Assembly: GCF_000807925.1 (NCBI RefSeq)
Contig: NZ_JRVC01000031.1
Coordinates: 1 to 48,054, forward strand
Reading direction: 5' to 3'
Source: Novosphingobium subterraneum
GTDB taxonomy: Bacteria > Pseudomonadota > Alphaproteobacteria > Sphingomonadales > Sphingomonadaceae
Length of the DNA: 48,054 bases
Positions 30,964 through 39,362 of the stretch are shown piece by piece. The notes below the pieces were generated by a model. It did no database searches, was not told where the DNA came from, and saw nothing but the letters and a program-made list of their open reading frames with translations. Positions within the stretch are counted from its first letter, which is position 1. Each line of letters opens with the position of its first letter. The translations under genes and the position numbers were made by a program.

Positions 30964-32415
30964 ATGGCTCAGACTATCGCCGGCATGACCGAGAGGCAGA
31001 AGAGCCTCGCCTTCTTCACGCTGATCACCGCGCTGGTGCTCGAGATCGTCGACGTCACAATCATCAACACCGCGCTCCCGGCCATGCAGGCTGACTTCGC
31101 TGCTCGCGGGCAGGACCTTGGCGGCAGCGCGGCGCAGTGGATCGCGGCGGGCTATTCGCTGGCGTTCGGCTTGCTGCTGATCCTCGGCGGGCGGCTGGGT
31201 GACCTGTTCGGCGGGCGGGCGATGTTCCTGACCGGCGTTGCAGGCTTCACGCTGGCCTCGCTGCTGTGTGGCGCGGCGGCCGATCCGCATTTCCTGATTG
31301 CTGCGCGTGTCCTGCAGGGCGCGGCGGGCGCGATCATGGCGCCGCAGGTCATGGCGGTGATCCAGATCCTCTACGATCCGGTCGAGCGCATCGGGCGGCT
31401 GGCGTGGTTCGGCGTGATCGGCGGGCTTGCCGGGATCGCCGGGCCGATTATCGGCGGGCTGCTGATCTCGGCAGACATCGCAGGTCTCGGCTGGCGCACG
31501 GTTTTCCTGATCAACCTGCCCATCGGCATCGCAGCGTTCACGGCCGGGTGGCGCTATCTGCCCCGCGAGATCGCGCACAAGGGCGCCAAGATCGACGTTA
31601 TCGGCACGCTCGCGTTCGGAGCGGCGCTGGCGGCCATGCTGTTCCCGCTGGTGCGGGGCGAGCATGCCGGGCTGGATGCGGCAAGCCTCGCGCTGCTGGC
31701 GGCATCGCCGCTGCTGATGTGGGCGGCGTGGGCCGGGCTCAACCGCCGCGCCAGGGCTGGCAGACCGGTGATCTTCGATCCGGAACTGCTGCACAACGGC
31801 CTGTTCCGGACAGGCGCGCTGATCGGCCTGATCTTCTCGGCCGCGAATACCGGCTTCCTGTTCGTGTTCGCCCATGCGTTGCAATCGCGGCTCGGCTATT
31901 CGCCCCTGCAGACGGGCCTCGTCCACATCCCGTTCAGTGCTGGCGTCATGCTCGGCATGGGTTTCCTCGGGCGGCGCTACCTCGCGAAGATGGGCAAGTG
32001 GGTGCTGGTTTCTGCGGCGCTGGCTCTGGTTGTGGCTGATACAGCCACCCTTTCCTGGATCGCCTGGGGTGGACCCGGTCTGCCGCTGTTGCTCCCGGCG
32101 CTTCTGCTGGCGGGCGTGGGGATGGGTTGCCTTTCCGGCCCGGTCTCGCCGGTGGCTCTGGCGCGGGTCGACCGACGCCACGCCGGGGCTGCAAGCGGCA
32201 TTCTCAAGACCGTGCTGCAGATGGGCAGCGCGTTCGGCATTGCGCTGGTCGGCAGCGCTTATTTCGCGCTGGGCGGACCGGAACTGGCGATGGGCAGCAG
32301 CGGCATCTACGCAGCGCTTGCCGTCATCCTCGTGCTGTTGGTCGGCTGCCTTGTGCTGGCGCTTTCCCTGCCAGGGCAGATATTTGCGCCTGAGGCCTCT
32401 TCCCAAGCAGCATAA
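30964..32415 (+). CDS. MFS transporter, EmrB/QacA (DHA2, 14-helix) family
   Basis: This 483-residue protein has about 14 membrane helices. It carries the DHA2 family features DVTIINTALPAMQ in helix 1, GGRLGDLFGGRAMFLTG in loop 2-3 and RVLQGAAGAIMAPQVMAVI in helices 4-5. The family exports drugs and hydrophobic compounds with protons. It follows the GMC oxidoreductase by 4 bases, so it may export a product or a toxic substrate of that enzyme. A long frame on the opposite strand is a shadow of this gene. Confidence 0.92.
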   Translation: MAQTIAGMTERQKSLAFFTLITALVLEIVDVTIINTALPAMQADFAARGQDLGGSAAQWIAAGYSLAFGLLLILGGRLGDLFGGRAMFLTGVAGFTLASLLCGAAADPHFLIAARVLQGAAGAIMAPQVMAVIQILYDPVERIGRLAWFGVIGGLAGIAGPIIGGLLISADIAGLGWRTVFLINLPIGIAAFTAGWRYLPREIAHKGAKIDVIGTLAFGAALAAMLFPLVRGEHAGLDAASLALLAASPLLMWAAWAGLNRRARAGRPVIFDPELLHNGLFRTGALIGLIFSAANTGFLFVFAHALQSRLGYSPLQTGLVHIPFSAGVMLGMGFLGRRYLAKMGKWVLVSAALALVVADTATLSWIAWGGPGLPLLLPALLLAGVGMGCLSGPVSPVALARVDRRHAGAASGILKTVLQMGSAFGIALVGSAYFALGGPELAMGSSGIYAALAVILVLLVGCLVLALSLPGQIFAPEASSQAA

Positions 32416-32468
32416 ACGCGATAATCTCATCCGAAACGAGATGCGCCGCCAAGGCGCACCGTGAGAGG

Positions 32469-33065
32469 ATGATCGCCATGGACGACCTGCCTACCGCCAA
32501 GTTCCACACCATGACCGAAGGCACCCAGGAAGACTGGGACGCGATCATGACCCACATGCGGCCCTTTGCGCAGAGCGGCGGCGCGCGCGTGCTCGATCAC
32601 TTGCGCCTGCTGGAGGGCGATTGCGGGGGCTTTGCGGTCGATCGGCTGACCCATTGCCTGCAGACCGCGACCCGTGCCCACCGCGACGGGCGGGACGAGG
32701 CTTACGTGGTGATGGCCCTGCTGCACGACATTGGCGACACGCTTGGTGCCTTCAACCACCCGGACGTTGCCGCTGCGATCCTCAAGCCGTTCGTTTCGGA
32801 AGAGCTGCTGTGGATCGTCCAGCACCACGGCATTTTCCAGGGCTACAACTTCTTCCACTTCATCGGCCTCGATCGCAACATGCGCGACAAGTTCGCCGAT
32901 CACCCTTATGCTGCGGCGACGGCCGAGTTCATCGAGAAGTACGATTGCCCGGCGTTCGACCCGAACTATGACACCTTGCCGCTCGAGTTCTTCGAGCCGA
33001 TGGTCATGCGCCTCTTCGAACGGCCTTTGAACAGCGTGTACAAGAAAGCCATGGCGGAAGCCTGA
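32469..33065 (+). CDS. HD domain protein with possible diiron (PhnZ/MIOX-like) ligand set
   Basis: This 198-residue protein has His62 (LTHCLQT), the His86-Asp87 pair (LLHDIGD), His97 (FNHPDV), a His119-His120 pair (VQHHGIF) and a later Asp-rich stretch. Ordinary HD phosphohydrolases need H...HD...D; the two additional His positions are those used by diiron HD oxygenases such as PhnZ and myo-inositol oxygenase. An oxygenase role is therefore possible, but a phosphohydrolase cannot be excluded. It lies 53 bases after the MFS gene and 101 before an acyl-CoA synthetase, all on the same strand. Confidence 0.82.
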   Translation: MIAMDDLPTAKFHTMTEGTQEDWDAIMTHMRPFAQSGGARVLDHLRLLEGDCGGFAVDRLTHCLQTATRAHRDGRDEAYVVMALLHDIGDTLGAFNHPDVAAAILKPFVSEELLWIVQHHGIFQGYNFFHFIGLDRNMRDKFADHPYAAATAEFIEKYDCPAFDPNYDTLPLEFFEPMVMRLFERPLNSVYKKAMAEA

Positions 33066-33166
33066 GGCGGCCAGAAGCAAGGCGATACACTCTGTCACGA
33101 TTGGTGGGCTTGCACCTTGCCTTAATTGCGTGATTAACTGCGCAAAATTGCTTGGGAGAGCAACAC

Positions 33167-34750
33167 ATGGCCGACGCCGCCGTGAAGCCGACGACAGCAG
33201 AGCGCACTGCCGACCTGTTCACCTTCGACGAATTCATTCGGTTCTGGGCAGCCGATCGACCTCAAGGCCTCGCGCTCGACGGACCCGATCGGACGCTGAC
33301 CTATGGCAGCCTTGATTCCACGACGGCACAGGTGGTCGCGGGCCTTGTCGACCTTGGCATCGGCAAGGGAGACCGGATTGCCTGGTTCGGCAAGAACAGC
33401 ACGCTCTATTTCACGTTGTTCTTCGCTGCTGCCCGCCTCGGCGCGGTCATGGTTCCGATCGGCTGGCGTCTTGCCCCGGCAGAGGCGACGTGGATTGCCA
33501 GCGATGCTCAGGCGAAAGCCGTGTTCCTCGGGGCCGGGTTCGAAGGACTGGCTGCGACATTTTCCGCGCTCCCTGCCGTGCGCATGGCGCTGACGCAGGA
33601 CGAGGCGTGGCGCTGGATCGATGCGCAGCAGCCAATCGCCCATGAGGCCGCCGGGCCAGATGATGCGGTGCTGCAGCTCTATACCTCTGGCACGACCGGC
33701 AACCCCAAGGGGGCGGTGCTTTCCAATCGCAACCTGTTCGGCTTGCGCAAGCAATCGCTCGGGCAGGATCAGCCCTATACCCAGATGACGGACGACGAAG
33801 CGATCCTGGTTGCCATGCCGTGCGCCCATATCGGCGGCACCGGCCTTGGCGTCATGGCCATGGGGGCAGGGCTGCCGGGCATCATCCTTGCCGAGTTCGA
33901 GCCGCGCGCGGTGTTCGATGCGGTGGAGCAAAAGGGCGTGACGCGCTTCTTCATCGTGCCCGCTGCACTTCAGATGCTTCTCAATCACCCCGATTGCGCC
34001 AGCGTGGACTTTGCCCGCGTGAAGTACATCATCTATGGCGCATCACCCATCCCGCTGGTCTTGCTCCGAGAATGCATCGCCATGTTCAAGGCCGAGTTCA
34101 TCCAGGCCTATGGCATGACCGAGACGACCGGCACGATCTGCATGCTCCCGCCCGAGGACCACTGCGTCGAGGGAAATCAGCGCATGCGGTCTGCCGGTAA
34201 GCCCCTGCCGGGTGTCGAAGTCCGCGTGGTCGGCGAAAACGGCGAGGCGTTGGGGCCGAACGAGATTGGCGAGATCCAGACGCGATCGTCAAACAACATG
34301 CTGGGGTACTGGAACCTGCCAGAGGCCACCGCGAAGACGATGACCCCCGACGGCTGGATTGCCACCGGCGACGCCGGCTACCTTGACGAGGACGGCTACG
34401 TCTACATGCACGACCGAATCAAGGACATGATCATTTCGGGCGGCGAGAATGTCTATCCGGCGCAGGTCGAAAGCGCGATCTATGGCCATCCCGATGTGCT
34501 GGAAGTGGCGGTGATCGGCGTGCCCGATGCGACATGGGGCGAAGCCGTGAAGGCGGTGTGCGTGCCAAAGCCGGGCCACGTGATCGATCCGCAATCGATC
34601 ATCGACTGGACGCGGGAGCGCTTGGCCGGGTTCAAGGTGCCCAAGTCGGTCGATGTGATCGAGGCGCTGCCGCGCAATCCTTCAGGCAAGATCCTGCGTC
34701 GCACCTTGCGTGAGCCCTACTGGGCTGGCTTCGAACGCCAGGTGAATTGA
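33167..34750 (+). CDS. Acyl-CoA synthetase (AMP-binding), long-chain/aryl type
   Basis: The ATG at 33167 has GGGAGAG eight bases upstream and gives 527 residues. ANL-superfamily motifs are LQLYTSGTTGNPKGAVLSN (about 169-187), QAYGMTETTGTICML, GWIATGDAGYLDEDGY and the C-terminal NPSGKILRRTL with the catalytic lysine. It should activate a carboxylic acid to its CoA ester. The neighbouring GMC, MFS and HD genes suggest a small separate pathway rather than the camphor-type cluster. Substrate unknown. Confidence 0.92.
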   Translation: MADAAVKPTTAERTADLFTFDEFIRFWAADRPQGLALDGPDRTLTYGSLDSTTAQVVAGLVDLGIGKGDRIAWFGKNSTLYFTLFFAAARLGAVMVPIGWRLAPAEATWIASDAQAKAVFLGAGFEGLAATFSALPAVRMALTQDEAWRWIDAQQPIAHEAAGPDDAVLQLYTSGTTGNPKGAVLSNRNLFGLRKQSLGQDQPYTQMTDDEAILVAMPCAHIGGTGLGVMAMGAGLPGIILAEFEPRAVFDAVEQKGVTRFFIVPAALQMLLNHPDCASVDFARVKYIIYGASPIPLVLLRECIAMFKAEFIQAYGMTETTGTICMLPPEDHCVEGNQRMRSAGKPLPGVEVRVVGENGEALGPNEIGEIQTRSSNNMLGYWNLPEATAKTMTPDGWIATGDAGYLDEDGYVYMHDRIKDMIISGGENVYPAQVESAIYGHPDVLEVAVIGVPDATWGEAVKAVCVPKPGHVIDPQSIIDWTRERLAGFKVPKSVDVIEALPRNPSGKILRRTLREPYWAGFERQVN

Positions 34751-34769
34751 CAGGGTACTGGCCGATCAG

Positions 34770-34805
34770 GGGGCCGGCTGGGCGGCATTCCTACCAGCCG
34801 GCTCC
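34770..34805. terminator. Bidirectional hairpin terminator
   Basis: GGGGCCGGCTGG (34770-34781) pairs with CCAGCCGGCTCC (34794-34805), 12 pairs with one G-U, around 12 loop bases. It lies between the convergent acyl-CoA synthetase and alpha/beta hydrolase genes. No marked T-run. Confidence 0.7.
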
Positions 34806-34811
34806 AATGCA

Positions 34812-35468
34812 TCAGCGGATCGGGCAATCCGGCGAGAGGCGCATGTCGAGGTAGTTGTCGACCGCGCGCATCATGTCATCCATCTCGTTCTCGAAGAAGT
34901 GGTTGGCACGCGGGATTTCGTCGTGATGGATGGTGATGTGCTTCTGCGTGCGCAGCTTGTCGACCAGCTTCTGCACCGCGTTGGGCGTAACGACCGTATC
35001 CGCCGTGCCCTGCACGATGATGCCCGAGGCGGGGCATGGGGCAAGGAAGCTGAAATCGTACATGTTGGCGGGCGGCGCCACCGAGATGAAGCCGCGGATC
35101 TCAGGGCGGCGCATCAGCAACTGCATGCCGATCAGCGCGCCGAACGAATAGCCTGCGATCCAGGTGGTGCTGGCTTCGGGGTGGATCGACTGGACCCAAT
35201 CGAGCGCGGCTGCGGCGTCGCTGAGTTCACCGATGCCGTTGTCAAAACTGCCTTGGCTGCGGCCGACGCCACGGAAGTTGAAGCGCAGCGTGGCAAAGCC
35301 GCGGGCCACGAAGGTCTTGTAGAGCGCCTGCGTGATGCGATCGTTCATCGTGCCGCCCGCCTGCGGGTGCGGGTGGAGGATCATCGCAACCGGTGCTCGG
35401 GGCCGGCTGGCGGGCTGGAAACGGCCTTCGAGGCGGCCTTCGGGGCCGGGGAAAATGACTGCGGGCAT
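34812..35468 (-). CDS. Alpha/beta hydrolase, serine-type
   Basis: This 218-residue protein has the oxyanion and strand pattern LHPHPQAGGTMND (32-44), TLRFNFRGVGRSQG and the nucleophile elbow GYSFGAL with Ser about 108. Late Asp (QGTADTVVTP) and His (RANHFF) complete the triad. The compact family has no lid domain of note and often hydrolyses small esters; members are common beside iron-sulfur or transport genes without a defined job. It diverges from the cysteine-desulfurase pair. Function beyond a hydrolase cannot be given. Confidence 0.88.
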   Translation of the reverse strand: MPAVIFPGPEGRLEGRFQPASRPRAPVAMILHPHPQAGGTMNDRITQALYKTFVARGFATLRFNFRGVGRSQGSFDNGIGELSDAAAALDWVQSIHPEASTTWIAGYSFGALIGMQLLMRRPEIRGFISVAPPANMYDFSFLAPCPASGIIVQGTADTVVTPNAVQKLVDKLRTQKHITIHHDEIPRANHFFENEMDDMMRAVDNYLDMRLSPDCPIR

Positions 35469-35594
35469 TGCCTGTCCGGTAATCCTGTGATCTGGCCCTA
35501 TGCGGCACGGAATGCCGGGGCTGGGAATTAAGCTGATGGCTATATAGAAACCGAGCCTTCGAAAGCAATCTTTCCACGCATTCCGGGGCGAATC

Positions 35595-36650
35595 TTGCCG
35601 CTAAATCCGATCTATCTCGATCACGCCGCCACAACCCCGCTGCTGCCTGAGGCACTGGCGGCGATGGAGGAGGGCTGGCGCATCTGGGCCAACCCTTCTA
35701 GCCCCCATGCAGCGGGACGCGCGGCAAGGGCGGCGCTGGAGGATGCGCGGGCGCGGGTGAAGAAGGCGCTTGCCTGGGACGGCGAGGTGATCTTCACCAG
35801 CGGAGCAAGCGAGGCGCTGGAGATTGCCACGAAAAAAGTTTCCCCGGGGAAACATAACAGGAACATCACGAGCGCGGTAGAGCATGAGGCGGTGCTGCGG
35901 CTGACGCCAGACGCTGTTCGCCTGGCCGTCGATGCGAATGGCCTGGTCAGCATTTCCGGCCTTGAGCAGGCGCTAAAGGAGGAAGGGCCGGCGCTTCTGG
36001 CAATCCAGCAGGTCAATAGCGAAACCGGCGTGATGCAGGATCTCGCGTCGCTGGCCGCGTTGGCAAAGTCCAGCAATGCGCTGATGCTGGTCGACGCGGC
36101 GCAGGGCGCAGGCAAGCTTCCGCTGCCCGAGGCCGACATGATCGCGGTTTCGGCGCACAAGTTTGGCGGACCGGTGGGCATCGGCGCGTTGCTCGTGCGC
36201 AGTTACGGCCTGCTGCACCCCGGCGGCGGCCAGGAGCGCGGCTATCGTGCCGGGACCGAGCCGATGCCGCTGGTGCTGGGCATGGCGGCAGCGCTGGAGG
36301 CTGGAAATGCATGGCTCAAGCGCGCTTCAGGTTTGCGGGAATCGCTTGAGAGTCAAATGCTTGAAATCGGGGCGGAAATTGTCGCGAAAGATTCCCCGCG
36401 CAGCCCGACGATTGCCGCCTACCGCATGCCGGGCAAATCCAGCGCGGCGCAATTGATCCGCTTCGATGGCGCAGGGATCGCCGTTTCCGCCGGGAGCGCA
36501 TGTTCGTCCGGCTCGTTGAAGGCGAGCCACGTGCTGACGGCGATGAGCTATGCCCATCCGGGCGAGGTCATCCGCGTGTCCATCGGGCGCGAGACGACCG
36601 AGGCCGAGATTGCCCGCTTTGTCGAGGTGTGGAAGGAGATCCGGGGGTGA
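35595..36650 (+). CDS. Cysteine desulfurase-like aminotransferase class V (copy 1)
   Basis: This 351-residue PLP enzyme starts at a TTG (35595). It shows the IscS/NifS pattern: IYLDHAATTPLLPEAL, IFTSGASEALEIA, the PLP lysine in VSAHKFGGPVGIGALLV (about 194) and the catalytic cysteine in SAGSACSSGSLKASH (about 306). These enzymes remove sulfur from cysteine to form a persulfide for Fe-S clusters or thio-modifications. Its stop overlaps the start of a second desulfurase by four bases (GTGA). Pairs like this occur in alphaproteobacteria; the two may form a heterodimer. Confidence 0.9.
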   Translation: MPLNPIYLDHAATTPLLPEALAAMEEGWRIWANPSSPHAAGRAARAALEDARARVKKALAWDGEVIFTSGASEALEIATKKVSPGKHNRNITSAVEHEAVLRLTPDAVRLAVDANGLVSISGLEQALKEEGPALLAIQQVNSETGVMQDLASLAALAKSSNALMLVDAAQGAGKLPLPEADMIAVSAHKFGGPVGIGALLVRSYGLLHPGGGQERGYRAGTEPMPLVLGMAAALEAGNAWLKRASGLRESLESQMLEIGAEIVAKDSPRSPTIAAYRMPGKSSAAQLIRFDGAGIAVSAGSACSSGSLKASHVLTAMSYAHPGEVIRVSIGRETTEAEIARFVEVWKEIRG

Positions 36651-37729
36651 TCTACCTCGATTATCAGGCGACCACGCCGCTCGCTCCTCAAGCGCGCGAG
36701 GCAATGATGCCGTGGCTGGCGGGGCAAGAGGCCATGGGATTCGCCAATCCGCATAGCCCCCACCGTGCAGGGCGTGCCGCCGCAGCCGCGGTCGAGGTTG
36801 CGCGCGAGCAGGTGGCGGCGCTGCTCCCGCCCGGCGGGCGCGTGGTCTTCACCTCGGGCGCGACCGAGGCGATCAACCTTGCTCTGGCTGGATGTGGCCG
36901 AAAGCGGCTGGCGGTCAGCGCCATTGAACACGCGGCGGTCCTGGATACGGCGCGGGTTCTTGATCCCGCTGTGGCGGTGCTGCCGGTCGATGGTGCGGGT
37001 CTGGTCGATCCTGAGGTGGCGATTCCGGCGGGAACCGGTCTTGTCGCGGTAATGCAGGTCAACAACGAGATCGGCACGATCCAGCCGATCGAAGCGCTGG
37101 CCCGGCGGGCACGCGACATGGGCGCGCTGTTCCTGTGCGATGCGGTGCAGGGGGCGGGCAAGATCGCCGCTCCGCAAGGGGCTGACCTGATCGCGGTGTC
37201 CTCGCACAAGCTCTATGGCCCGAAAGGCATCGGCGCGCTGTGGGTGCGTGACGGGGTGGAACTTGCGCCCCTGATCCATGGCGGGGGGCAGGAGGGCGGC
37301 TTGCGTTCGGGTACGCTCTCGCCAGCGCTCTGCGCGGGCTTCGGCGCCGCGGCGGCCCTGTGCACAAGTCTGTCGGAAACCGACCGGCTTCATGTGGATA
37401 AGCTGTGGGCGAAGGCTTTGTCTCTGTTCGAGGGATGGATTCTGAACGGGAGCGCCACCGAGCGCTGGTATGGCAATCTCAACCTGCGATTGCCGGGGCT
37501 GGACGTGGCGAGACTGTTGTCGGAATGCCGCACGATCGCAATTTCAGCGGGATCGGCCTGTGCCAGCGGGTCGGGCAGGCCAAGCCATGTCTTGCGCGCG
37601 CTCGGACTTTCGGACAGGGATAGCAGAACCGCGATCCGCATCGGTTTCGGACGCTATACGGGGGATGATGAACTGGAACAGGCTGCCGAGGCGATCAACG
37701 CCGCGGCGCGCGCGCAGGGAGTCTTGTAA
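36647..37729 (+). CDS. Cysteine desulfurase (IscS-like, copy 2)
   Basis: Starting at GTG 36647 within the overlap with copy 1, this 360-residue protein has IYLDYQATTPLAPQA, VFTSGATEAINLA, the PLP lysine in VSSHKLYGPKGIGALWV (about 187) and the catalytic cysteine in SAGSACASGSGRPSH (about 310). It keeps all desulfurase residues, as does copy 1. The close relation suggests an old tandem duplication. A 2Fe-2S ferredoxin starts 2 bases after its stop, consistent with sulfur transfer in cluster assembly. Confidence 0.9.
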   Translation: MIYLDYQATTPLAPQAREAMMPWLAGQEAMGFANPHSPHRAGRAAAAAVEVAREQVAALLPPGGRVVFTSGATEAINLALAGCGRKRLAVSAIEHAAVLDTARVLDPAVAVLPVDGAGLVDPEVAIPAGTGLVAVMQVNNEIGTIQPIEALARRARDMGALFLCDAVQGAGKIAAPQGADLIAVSSHKLYGPKGIGALWVRDGVELAPLIHGGGQEGGLRSGTLSPALCAGFGAAAALCTSLSETDRLHVDKLWAKALSLFEGWILNGSATERWYGNLNLRLPGLDVARLLSECRTIAISAGSACASGSGRPSHVLRALGLSDRDSRTAIRIGFGRYTGDDELEQAAEAINAAARAQGVL

Positions 37730-37731
37730 CC

Positions 37732-38064
37732 ATGGTCAGCGTCACCTTCGTCACCGCAAAGGGTGAAAAGATCGCCGCAGAAGGCGAAGCGGGGACGCGA
37801 CTTCTGGAACTGGGGCAAGCCAAGGGCATGCCGCTTGAGGGCACCTGCGAGGGCCAGATGGCCTGCTCCACCTGCCATGTGGTCATCGATGCCGACTGGT
37901 TTGCGAAACTGCCGCCAGCGATCGACGATGAGGAGGACATGCTCGACCTGGCTGCCGGGGTGACGCGGACGAGTCGCCTGTCATGCCAGATCGAACTTAC
38001 CGAGGCGCTCGACGGGCTGGTGGTGCACATACCGGCCGAAGCGCGGGACATGCAGGGGCGCTAG
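37732..38064 (+). CDS. [2Fe-2S] ferredoxin, ISC type
   Basis: This 110-residue ferredoxin has Cys39, Cys45, Cys48 and Cys85 in TCEGQMACSTCHVV and SRLSCQI, the arrangement of vertebrate-type and ISC ferredoxins. It starts with the ATG two bases after the desulfurase stop. In ISC systems such a ferredoxin supplies electrons for cluster assembly. The protein differs from the P450-type ferredoxin at 7983 in charge and in lacking extra cysteines, so it is unlikely to be its duplicate. The P450 could still use it as a back-up donor. Confidence 0.92.
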   Translation: MVSVTFVTAKGEKIAAEGEAGTRLLELGQAKGMPLEGTCEGQMACSTCHVVIDADWFAKLPPAIDDEEDMLDLAAGVTRTSRLSCQIELTEALDGLVVHIPAEARDMQGR

Positions 38065-38098
38065 GGAACGGATCGGCGGACCATCGCTTGAACAAGGC

Positions 38099-39274
38099 AT
38101 GATCGTTACTCCGAAGGCCGCCGCGCTCGCTCTTCCATCCAGCCCCGACGTTCTGATTGCCGATACGACCGGCTGGATTACCGACAACTGGTTGCGCATC
38201 TCGATCGCCATCGGCATCGCGGCTGTCGTCGTTCTGGTCCTTGTCGCCATCCGCAACCTCGGGCGCCGGTTCTGCCCCGAAGGCGAGGCGCTGGTCGGCT
38301 GGAAGACAATCATCGGCCGAATGGCAAGCCGCACGCGATTCTGGTTCATCGTGCTGGTCGCAGCGGAGGCGGTAGCCAGCTACGCGCAGACACCGGTCTG
38401 GCTGGACAAGACCATTCGCTTCCTCTTCACCGTCGGCCTCACCTTCCAGGCAGCGCTGTGGGTTCGGGAACTGACGATCGGCCTGATCGAACATCGCGCA
38501 GGTGAAGCACAACACGCCAACGGTGCGCTGAATTCGGCACTCAACATCCTGAGGGCGCTGGTGACATTCCTTGTCTTCGCCATTGCCTTCGTCCTCATCC
38601 TCGGAAACCTTGGCGTCAATGTCGCCGGGCTCGTTGCGGGCCTTGGCATCGGCGGCATTGCGATCGGTCTTGCGGCTCAAGGCATCTTCTCCGACCTGTT
38701 TGCCGGCATTTCGATCCTGTTCGACCGGCCTTTCAAGGTGGGGGAAGTGATCAGCTGGGGCGGGAATACCGGAACTGTCGAGATCATCGGCATGCGCACC
38801 ACCCGTATCAGGCTGGTAAGCGGAGAACTGCTGGTGGTTTCGAACAAGAACCTGCTCGACAAGGAGATCAGCAATCTTACCGTGCGCGATCACATCCGCC
38901 TGACTTTCGCGATTGGCGTTGCCTATGAAACCCCGCCTGAAACCCTGGCGCGGATTCCGGCAATGCTGAAGGCGCTGGGCGAGGCGGAAGGCGCGAAAGT
39001 GGCCCGCTCAGGCTTCGAGGCGTTCGGAGCCAGTTCGCTTGATTTCACCCTGATCCTCGACGTGCCTGGTGCTGACTGGAACGTAGCGCATCCTTTGCGC
39101 GATCGCTTGCTGGTGGCGATCATGGAGCGCTTTGCCGCCGAAGGAATCAGCATACCCTATCCCACGCAGACGACCTTTACCGCTGCGCCCGACGGTACGT
39201 TGATCATGCCCTATCCCGATGGAGCGGTGATTCCCGTCACGGCAGAGCCGCTTGGTGATGCCCGACGGAATTGA
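38099..39274 (+). CDS. Small-conductance mechanosensitive channel (MscS family)
   Basis: This 391-residue protein has an N-terminal hydrophobic helix (about 37-56, ISIAIGIAAVVVLVLVAI), two more membrane segments and the MscS pore segment (VAGLVAGLGIGGIAIGLAAQ, about 178-197). The cytoplasmic beta domain FDRPFKVGEVISWGGNTGTV and a C-terminal vestibule follow. MscS channels open on membrane tension to release solutes under osmotic downshock. It follows the ferredoxin by 34 bases but is probably expressed alone. Confidence 0.9.
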   Translation: MIVTPKAAALALPSSPDVLIADTTGWITDNWLRISIAIGIAAVVVLVLVAIRNLGRRFCPEGEALVGWKTIIGRMASRTRFWFIVLVAAEAVASYAQTPVWLDKTIRFLFTVGLTFQAALWVRELTIGLIEHRAGEAQHANGALNSALNILRALVTFLVFAIAFVLILGNLGVNVAGLVAGLGIGGIAIGLAAQGIFSDLFAGISILFDRPFKVGEVISWGGNTGTVEIIGMRTTRIRLVSGELLVVSNKNLLDKEISNLTVRDHIRLTFAIGVAYETPPETLARIPAMLKALGEAEGAKVARSGFEAFGASSLDFTLILDVPGADWNVAHPLRDRLLVAIMERFAAEGISIPYPTQTTFTAAPDGTLIMPYPDGAVIPVTAEPLGDARRN

Positions 39275-39362
39275 GCGGTGACGGCCCGAACGGGTGCTTT
39301 TGCCAGCTTGCCGTCCGCCGCGATTTGCGGTCGGATAGGCAGGCTTTGGCAAGAGGACAGGT

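Noticed and set aside
30799..32430. 543-residue open frame opposite the MFS transporter
   Set aside because: Low-complexity Gln/Arg-rich product, fully antisense to a recognisable membrane protein.
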